This document shows positions 6,890 to 11,515 of a DNA stretch of 11,515 nt, one piece after another. Where the stretch lies: the NCBI GenBank assembly GCA_034665545.1, contig JAXDFO010000476.1:1-11515 (forward strand), in the 5' to 3' direction. Source of the stretch: DASYML01 sp034665545 (GTDB lineage Bacteria > Acidobacteriota > Blastocatellia > Pyrinomonadales > Pyrinomonadaceae). The first letter of the stretch is position 1; each line of letters opens with the position of its first letter. The translations under genes were made by a program, and so were the position numbers. Under the pieces are notes generated by a model that saw only the letters and a program-made list of their open reading frames with translations, was not told the origin of the DNA and did not search any database.

Positions 6890-7993
6890 GTGCGCGCCAG
6901 TATCATCTGTCTGTTGGCTTCAATCGCCATCACCGTCATCGTGTGCCTGGCTTGTTCAGCCGGAGCGCAGGATAAAACTTTGAACCAAATGGCCGGACAA
7001 GCGGGAGCGGGCGAGGCTGCCTTTAAGACGAGCGGCCCCGGCAAATCGAAAATCGCATTCGTCATACACGGCGGCGCGGGCACCATCGAGCGCAGCAAGA
7101 TGTCTGCGGAGCGCGAAAAGCAGTACAAGGAGAAGTTGGAGGAGGCGGTCAGGGCCGGTTATAAAATCTTGAGCGACGGCGGGACGAGCCTGGATGCGGT
7201 CGAGGCCGCCATCAGAATCATGGAGGACTCGCCGCTCTTCAACGCGGGGAAGGGAGCCGTCTTCACCAACGCGGGCACGAACGAATTGGACTCCTCCATC
7301 ATGGATGGCAAGACGCTCAAGGCGGGCGCGGTCGCTTCGCTCAAGCACATCAAGAATCCTATCAGCCTCGCGCGCATGGTGATGGAAAAGTCCAAGCACG
7401 TCATGATGGTCGGTGAGGGGGCGGAAGCCTTCGCCGTCCAGCAGGGCGTCCAACTCGTGGACCAGAAATATTTCTACACGGAGGAACGCTGGAAGGCTCT
7501 CCAGCGCGAGAAAGAGGCCGAGCAGAAACAGGCCGCTCCGGCGGGCGGCGGCGGTAAGCGCGTGCCCTCGGACGATGACAAGCACGGCACGGTCGGCGCG
7601 GTCGCTTTGGACCAGGATGGAAATCTTGCTGCCGGGACTTCTACGGGCGGGATGAGCAACAAAAAGTTCGGGCGCGTCGGGGATTCTCCGATTATAGGCG
7701 CGGGAACTTATGCCAATAATCGCACCTGCGGCGTTTCGGCGACGGGCGATGGTGAGTTTTTTATAAGAGCGGTCGTCGCCCACGACATCTCCGCGTTGAT
7801 GGAATATCGCGGCCTCTCCGTCAAGGAGGCTGCCAGCACGGTCCTGGAAAAGGTGGGCCAACTCGGCGGCGGCGGCGGCCTCATAGCGATGGACAAGGAT
7901 GGCAATATCACTACTCCTTTCAACACTTCGGGCATGTACAGGGCATTTATTGATACGAACGGGAAGATGGTCATAGAGATTTACAGGGATTAA
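6890..7993 (+). CDS. Secreted isoaspartyl peptidase / L-asparaginase (Ntn-hydrolase)
   Basis: Plant-type asparaginases of the N-terminal nucleophile family cleave isoaspartyl dipeptides and asparagine after self-cleavage into two subunits. The 367 residues start with a Sec signal peptide (MRASIICLLASIAITVIVCLACSAGA, cleavage likely before Q27). The family core begins VIHGGAGTI (58-66), followed by GGTSLDAVEAAI (97-108) and NAGKGAVFTNAGTNELDSSI (118-137). The linker before the cleavage site is charged and Gly-rich (about 200-231). The catalytic Thr is T234 in KHGTVGAVALD; STGGMSNK (251-258), GRVGDSPIIGAGTYA (261-275) and the late GGGGGLIAMD complete the substrate site. E. coli IaaA has no signal peptide in its usual description as cytoplasmic, so export here suggests a periplasmic role in damaged-peptide turnover. 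GTG start with a good GGAGG. The upstream permease could take up the products. Confidence 0.95.
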   Translation: MRASIICLLASIAITVIVCLACSAGAQDKTLNQMAGQAGAGEAAFKTSGPGKSKIAFVIHGGAGTIERSKMSAEREKQYKEKLEEAVRAGYKILSDGGTSLDAVEAAIRIMEDSPLFNAGKGAVFTNAGTNELDSSIMDGKTLKAGAVASLKHIKNPISLARMVMEKSKHVMMVGEGAEAFAVQQGVQLVDQKYFYTEERWKALQREKEAEQKQAAPAGGGGKRVPSDDDKHGTVGAVALDQDGNLAAGTSTGGMSNKKFGRVGDSPIIGAGTYANNRTCGVSATGDGEFFIRAVVAHDISALMEYRGLSVKEAASTVLEKVGQLGGGGGLIAMDKDGNITTPFNTSGMYRAFIDTNGKMVIEIYRD

Positions 7994-8174
7994 CCTGCGC
8001 CCTTGCGCCTGCGGTTTAAGGGGCCACAAGAGGGACGGATGCGTTGGTCCATGACGGTTTTTCGGGGGGCGTTGAAATAAGGTCTGGACTAGAGAAGGGC
8101 GTGCGTGCTATTTTGCTTTAGCAAAGAATCCAAGATATTAACGTCTGTTATTGCGAATTCGACGTAAATGTTTG

Positions 8175-8203
8175 TTGACACAGGGCTAGGATTCGTGTAA
8201 AAA
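8175..8203 (+). promoter_or_regulatory. Sigma-70-type promoter candidate (distal)
   Basis: A perfect -35 TTGACA (8175-8180) is followed, after exactly 17 nt, by TAAAAA (8198-8203), four of six -10 consensus positions. A transcript from here would carry a leader of about 170 nt before the ATG at 8381. Confidence 0.55.
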
Positions 8204-8248
8204 GACCAGGATGTGATTGCCCTCGATGGCTTTTCATGCCTGCTTTTT

Positions 8249-8278
8249 TAAGGGTTGTTTTGCGCGAGCGGATATAAT
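8249..8278 (+). promoter_or_regulatory. Promoter candidate with consensus -10 (proximal)
   Basis: TATAAT at 8273-8278 is a perfect -10. The best -35 at suitable spacing, TTAAGG (8249-8254, 18-nt spacer), is weak. Transcription would start near 8285, leaving a leader of about 95 nt. Confidence 0.5.
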
Positions 8279-8367
8279 TCGGATGGGTCTGGCGAGACAG
8301 AAACACACACTCCATCCGCTCAACTCTGACGAGGTTCGTGGCGCGCTTTCAAATTTTTTCACTTTAC

Positions 8368-8375
8368 GGGAGGAG
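8368..8375 (+). promoter_or_regulatory. Strong Shine-Dalgarno
   Basis: GGGAGGAG lies 5 nt before the ATG at 8381. It is the strongest ribosome site in the window and suggests high translation of the FecR-like gene. Confidence 0.7.
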
Positions 8376-8380
8376 AATTA

Positions 8381-9106
8381 ATGTACAGCAGAATTTGGAG
8401 CCGTAAGTCCATATCGTTATTGCTGGCAGTCGCCGTCTTGAGTGTATCCTCGATGGTCGCGCTGGCAACTCCGGGACAACAAGGCCAAACTGGGCCGTCA
8501 GGCGAACTGTCAGTTTCAGGGCAAGTCACCGTCAACGGCCAGAGCGCAATTAGCGGGGCGACTGTCTTCTCGGACAGCACCGTTGCCACGGCGCAGAACT
8601 CCAGCGCCGTCGTCAGTCTCGGCAAACTCGGTCGTGTTGAGCTTCTGCCGAGTTCCAGCATGAGGCTCAGCTTTACCGAGACCGGCATCAACGCGACACT
8701 CGAATCAGGGCGCGCGCGCGTCTCAACTCCGGCTGGCGTCTCCGCCAGCATCAACACCAAAGACGGCGCGGCTGTCGCTGATAGCACACAGGCGACCGCT
8801 TTCACCGTTGACACCGAATGCGGCAACACGGTCGTCGCCACCCAGACTGGCCGCGTCGAACTCCGCGCGGGCAGCAAGGTCGCGCAGATAGCTGCCGGTT
8901 CACAGGACACCGCCGGGACGGCTCAGCCGGGCACTCGCTGCACGCGTCTGACCAGACCCGACACCTTCGGCAAACTCGGCGGCGGCGCGCTGGCGGCTCT
9001 CTTGCTGGCGGCTGGCGGCGCAGTGGCGGCGGCTCTCTTCGCCGCTCGTCACAACAACGACCTGAATTTCGGCGGCACGGTCATCGAAATCAGCCCGACG
9101 AAATAG
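8381..9106 (+). CDS. Exported FecR-like domain protein with C-terminal membrane anchor
   Basis: The 241-residue protein starts with a signal peptide (SRKSISLLLAVAVLSVSSMVALA, cleavage probably after residue 29) and a short Gln/Gly linker. Residues about 43-175 form a beta-rich domain of FecR-like pattern: GELSVSGQVTVNGQSAISGATVFSDSTVAT, then LGKLGRVELLPSSSMRLSF (80-98), and GRVELRAGSKVAQIAAGSQ near 157-175. Cys147 and Cys187 could form a disulfide. Residues about 199-222 (GGGALAALLLAAGGAVAAALFAA) form a single membrane helix, followed by a positive-to-polar tail of 19 residues. FecR-type domains in Gram-negative envelopes usually sense or assemble; here there is no adjacent sigma factor or TonB receptor, so a regulator role is not supported. 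Its own promoters and strong ribosome site suggest an abundant envelope protein. The domain assignment rests on pattern only. Confidence 0.75.
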   Translation: MYSRIWSRKSISLLLAVAVLSVSSMVALATPGQQGQTGPSGELSVSGQVTVNGQSAISGATVFSDSTVATAQNSSAVVSLGKLGRVELLPSSSMRLSFTETGINATLESGRARVSTPAGVSASINTKDGAAVADSTQATAFTVDTECGNTVVATQTGRVELRAGSKVAQIAAGSQDTAGTAQPGTRCTRLTRPDTFGKLGGGALAALLLAAGGAVAAALFAARHNNDLNFGGTVIEISPTK

Positions 9107-9177
9107 CTTAACTTAATCGGCCACTCGACACCTGCGCGCTCTCAAATAAAGACCGCGCACTTGTAAAGCGACTGTCA

Positions 9178-9231
9178 CCTTGCGGGTCACGTGATATTCT
9201 TTTCGCGCGTGGCCCGCAAGGTTTTGCTTGT
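9178..9231 (+). terminator. Hairpin with T-rich tail, probable terminator
   Basis: CCTTGCGGGTCACG (9178-9191) pairs with CGTGGCCCGCAAGG (9208-9221) over 14 positions with one G-U wobble, across a 16-nt loop, followed by TTTTGCTTGT. It lies 72 nt after the FecR-like gene. The loop contains TATTCT with CTGTCA 17 nt upstream (9172-9177), so a promoter for the next gene overlaps the same stretch and the two readings compete. Confidence 0.55.
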
Positions 9232-9264
9232 CTGATGAAATTCTTTTAGCGGGTATTTTTAAGA

Positions 9265-10563
9265 ATGCACATTGCCGTTATCGGGACGGGTTACGTGGGG
9301 TTGGTCACGGGCGCATGCTTCGCGGAGTTTGGCGTTGACGTGACCTGCGTTGACATAGATGCGGAGAAGATTACGCGGCTCGCTAAGGGCGAGATCCCGA
9401 TTTATGAGCCGGGCCTTGAGCAGTTGGTCGAGAAGAATTCGCACGCCGGACGCTTGAGCTTTACCACGGACCTCAAGAGCGCGGTCGAACAGGCGCTCGT
9501 CATTTTCCTAGCGGTCGGGACGCCTTCAAAGGAAGACGGCTCGGCTGATTTGAGTTACATAGAGGCCGCCGCGCGCTCCGTCGCCGAGCACATGAACGGC
9601 TATAAAGTCATCGTCACGAAGTCCACCGTTCCCATCGGCACAGGCGAGTACTTACGCAAGCTGATACGCGAGCACCAGAAGACCAAGACCAATTTCGGCA
9701 TCGTCTCCAACCCCGAATTCTTGCGTGAAGGCGCGGCCATCAACGACTTCATGCGACCGGATCGCGTCGTCATCGGCAGCAACGACGAAGAGGCCATCGC
9801 CATCATGCGCGACCTCTATCGCCCGCTCTACTTGATAGAAGCGCCCTTCGTCATCACTTCTCTGGAAGCGGCTGAGTTATCCAAGTACGCGGCCAACGCT
9901 TTTCTCGCCACCAAAATCTCCTTCATCAATGAGATTGCCAACCTCTGCGACCGCATCGGCTGCGACGTGCATGATGTCGCCAGGGCGATGGGCATGGACC
10001 GTCGCATCGGCAGCAAATTTCTGCATCCGGGTCCGGGCTTCGGCGGCTCATGTTTCCCCAAAGACACCAGCGCGCTGGCGACGGTCGCTCGCCAGTTCAA
10101 TGGCGAATCTCTCATCGTTGACGCCGTCATAGAAGTCAACCGCCGACAACGCGCTGCGATGCTTCCGAAGATAGAGAAACTGACGGGCGCGCTCGCGGGC
10201 AAGACCATCGCCGTCCTCGGTCTCGCCTTCAAACCTGAGACCGACGACATGCGCGAAGCCCCCGCCATAGATATTATTCGCGGCCTTCTCGAACGCGGCG
10301 CAACGGTGCGCGCCTACGACCCTGTGGCGATGCCGGAGGCGGCCAAGATTCTGCCCGGCATCACCTACACGGAAGACGAATACACCGCCGTCACGGAAGC
10401 GGACGCGCTCGTCTTCATCACCGAATGGAATCAATTCCGCGCGCTCGACATGAAGCGCATACGCGAACTGATGCGCAGCGCGAGAATCGCAGACCTGCGC
10501 AATATCTACGAACCATCGGCAATGCGCGAACTCGGCTTCGACTATGTCGGAGTAGGAAGGTAG
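9265..10563 (+). CDS. ugd: UDP-glucose 6-dehydrogenase
   Basis: Ugd oxidises UDP-glucose to UDP-glucuronate with two NAD+, supplying surface polysaccharide and further nucleotide sugars. The 432 residues match the family length. The N-terminal NAD site is VIGTGYVGLVTGACFAE (5-21). Other landmarks are VGTPSKEDGSADLSYIE (84-100), STVPIGTG (120-127), NPEFLREGAAINDF (149-162), and the Lys in SKYAANAF (206-213). The catalytic Cys263 lies in GPGFGGSCFPKD (256-267). The C-terminal UDP-binding domain has GLAFKPETDDMREAP (319-333) and EWNQFR (387-392). The ATG at 9265 places the NAD motif at the N-terminus; no clear Shine-Dalgarno is seen. A UDP-sugar epimerase follows 97 nt later on the same strand, so UDP-glucuronate is its plausible substrate. 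Confidence 0.97.
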   Translation: MHIAVIGTGYVGLVTGACFAEFGVDVTCVDIDAEKITRLAKGEIPIYEPGLEQLVEKNSHAGRLSFTTDLKSAVEQALVIFLAVGTPSKEDGSADLSYIEAAARSVAEHMNGYKVIVTKSTVPIGTGEYLRKLIREHQKTKTNFGIVSNPEFLREGAAINDFMRPDRVVIGSNDEEAIAIMRDLYRPLYLIEAPFVITSLEAAELSKYAANAFLATKISFINEIANLCDRIGCDVHDVARAMGMDRRIGSKFLHPGPGFGGSCFPKDTSALATVARQFNGESLIVDAVIEVNRRQRAAMLPKIEKLTGALAGKTIAVLGLAFKPETDDMREAPAIDIIRGLLERGATVRAYDPVAMPEAAKILPGITYTEDEYTAVTEADALVFITEWNQFRALDMKRIRELMRSARIADLRNIYEPSAMRELGFDYVGVGR

Positions 10564-10565
10564 AA

Positions 10566-10660
10566 CAGGAGCCAGGAGTCAGGAGCCGGAATTCAGAATA
10601 AAAGCATTGAACGTTTTATTCCTTCTGGCTCCTGGCTCCTGACTCCTGGCTTCTGAATTT
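10566..10660. repeat. Hairpin repeat of CAGGAGY heptamers between ugd and epimerase
   Basis: GCCAGGAGTCAGGAGCC (10571-10587) pairs perfectly with 10634-10650. An inner stem GAATAAAA (10596-10603) / TTTTATTC (10614-10621) closes on a 10-nt loop. Both arms are runs of 7-nt units (CAGGAGC, CAGGAGT), the right arm having additional copies. It fills nearly the whole gap up to the ATG at 10661. Its unit differs from the AAGGATG elements, but the architecture is the same. Confidence 0.85.
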
Positions 10661-11515
10661 ATGCCTCTTTCTGGAATCGTACTAGTGACGGGCGGCGCGG
10701 GTTTTATCGGGTCGCATCTGGCTGCGAGGATGGCGGCTGACGGCGCGCGCGTGCGCGTGATTGACGATCTCTCGACGGGCCATCGTGAGAACCTTGAAGA
10801 GATCGGCGGCGACGTTGATTTCGTCGAAGCGAGTCTCGCTGATGAAGCGGCGACCAGGCGCGCGCTTGAAGATGTCGAGCTTGTCTTTCATGAGGCGGCG
10901 ATTCCTTCCGTCCCGCGCTCGGTCGAGAATCCGCGCGAGACGCACAGGGCATGCGTCGAGGCGACCTTCTCCTTGCTGCTCAACGCGCGCGAGCGTGGGG
11001 TGCGTCGCGTGGTCTACGCGGCGTCGAGTTCCGCCTACGGCGACCAGCCGACGCTGCCGAAAACGGAAGAGATGCGACCCGAACCGCTCTCGCCCTATGC
11101 CGTGGCGAAGCTCGTCGGCGAGTATTACTGCCAGGTCTTTTCCAGGACGTATAACTTGGAGACGGTCTGCCTGCGCTACTTCAACGTCTTTGGACCAAGA
11201 CAGGATCCGAGCTCTCAATACTCCGGCGTCATCTCTCGGTTCATCAGCGCGCTCTTGGGCAACAGCGGCCCGCCCGTCATCTTCGGCGACGGCGAGCAAT
11301 CGCGCGACTTCACCTATATCTCAAACGTCGTTGACGCCAACCTCCGCGCCTCCGAAACAACGAAAGGCATCGGCCATGTTATCAACATCGCCAACGGCGA
11401 CACGGCCAACAAGATAGGGACATACATGGTCGCCGTTCTCGCCAAACAACACGACATCCCGTTCTATGTCGCCGCGCCCGTCTCGACCCTAGACCTCTCT
11501 CTCGCTTCGGGCGAA
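10661..11515 (+). CDS. UDP-sugar epimerase (SDR family) joined in frame to an MtnA-like tail, cut by right edge
   Basis: The N-terminal part is an extended short-chain dehydrogenase/reductase of the nucleotide-sugar epimerase group (UDP-glucuronate or UDP-GlcNAc/GalNAc 4-epimerase-like). NAD is bound by LVTGGAGFIGSH (8-19). The catalytic residues are in AASSSAYG (120-127) and YAVAK (146-150). The substrate loop is LRYFNVFGPRQDP (171-183), and DGEQSRDFTYISNVVDANL (210-228) is a family hallmark. It should continue with a C-terminal substrate-binding part of several dozen residues. Instead, after HVINIANG (239-246), the frame reads as the C-terminal region of methylthioribose-1-phosphate isomerase. 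No stop occurs before the window ends at residue 285. ATG 10661 has no Shine-Dalgarno; the start follows from the NAD motif position. Following ugd suggests a polysaccharide-precursor operon. The epimerase identity is firm; whether the whole is a real protein is doubtful. Confidence 0.85.
   Translation, partial: MPLSGIVLVTGGAGFIGSHLAARMAADGARVRVIDDLSTGHRENLEEIGGDVDFVEASLADEAATRRALEDVELVFHEAAIPSVPRSVENPRETHRACVEATFSLLLNARERGVRRVVYAASSSAYGDQPTLPKTEEMRPEPLSPYAVAKLVGEYYCQVFSRTYNLETVCLRYFNVFGPRQDPSSQYSGVISRFISALLGNSGPPVIFGDGEQSRDFTYISNVVDANLRASETTKGIGHVINIANGDTANKIGTYMVAVLAKQHDIPFYVAAPVSTLDLSLASGE
11387..11515 (+). other. MtnA (methylthioribose-1-phosphate isomerase) C-terminal segment, in frame with the epimerase
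   Basis: From about residue 244 of the preceding gene the protein reads ANGDTANKIGTYMVAVLAK, then IPFYVAAPVSTLDLSLASGE. This is a strongly conserved block of MtnA, the eIF2B-like isomerase of the methionine salvage pathway. In MtnA it directly follows the GADRI motif carrying the catalytic Asp, so neither that Asp nor the catalytic Cys further upstream is present. The switch lies somewhere in 11387-11400 (ATCGCCAACGGCGA), which encodes a stretch both families can share. The fragment runs to the right edge. Confidence 0.8.

Larger units (their letters stand above)
7994..8380. other. 387-nt non-coding region between peptidase and FecR-like genes
   Basis: I see no credible gene here. It holds a short GC-rich fold just after the peptidase stop (AACC...GGTT around GCGC-CCTT-GCGC, 7993-8017) without a U-tract, two sigma-70-type promoter candidates (8175-8203 and near 8273), and a long leader in front of the next gene. 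The composition is visibly more AT-rich than the flanking genes. Confidence 0.7.

Noticed and set aside
7993..8017. GC-rich fold after the peptidase stop as a rho-independent terminator
   Set aside because: The stem is short and interrupted and no T-tract follows.
6956..8029. Long minus-strand open frame opposite the isoaspartyl peptidase
   Set aside because: It has no recognisable motif and lies entirely over a gene with full catalytic motifs; it is a GC-rich shadow.
1585..10660. The repeated hairpins as a CRISPR array
   Set aside because: The copies are kilobases apart, differ in sequence, and have no regular spacers or cas genes.

Overview
The window reads as a stretch of a fairly GC-rich bacterial chromosome with dense genes, GC-rich third codon positions and short intergenic gaps. 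Gene order and style (coaBC, family 4 uracil-DNA glycosylases and priA in one run, a secreted isoaspartyl peptidase, an anchored FecR-like protein, heptamer-periodic intergenic hairpins) fit an Acidobacteriota-like (Blastocatellia-like) genome. That placement is an impression, not a proof.

Layout: positions 1-3946 are a minus-strand operon read right to left. It holds coaBC (CoA biosynthesis), a Fe-S family 4 uracil-DNA glycosylase with a long N-terminal extension, a second shorter family 4 paralogue without cluster cysteines, and the N-terminal 317 codons of priA (replication restart), cut by the left edge just before its Walker A motif. A divergent intergenic region (3947-4177) separates it from a plus-strand run: a secreted protein of unknown function, a small soluble protein of unknown function, an APC-family amino-acid permease, and a secreted isoaspartyl peptidase/L-asparaginase. 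After a 387-nt non-coding leader with two promoter candidates come an exported FecR-like protein with a C-terminal membrane anchor, UDP-glucose 6-dehydrogenase, and a UDP-sugar epimerase running off the right edge.

Functional threads: DNA maintenance on the left (uracil repair, replication restart); amino-acid or peptide scavenging in the middle (permease plus isoaspartyl peptidase); nucleotide-sugar supply for surface polysaccharide on the right (Ugd makes UDP-glucuronate, the SDR epimerase would act on such a sugar).

The strangest item is at the right end. The epimerase is intact through about residue 243 and then continues in the same frame as the C-terminal part of methylthioribose-1-phosphate isomerase (MtnA). 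The join falls in a short stretch that both families encode similarly. Neither half is complete, so a chimeric junction (rearrangement or assembly error) is more likely than a working bifunctional enzyme. A second theme is four intergenic hairpins built from 7-nt units; two of them provide the last codons and the stop codon of the gene in front.
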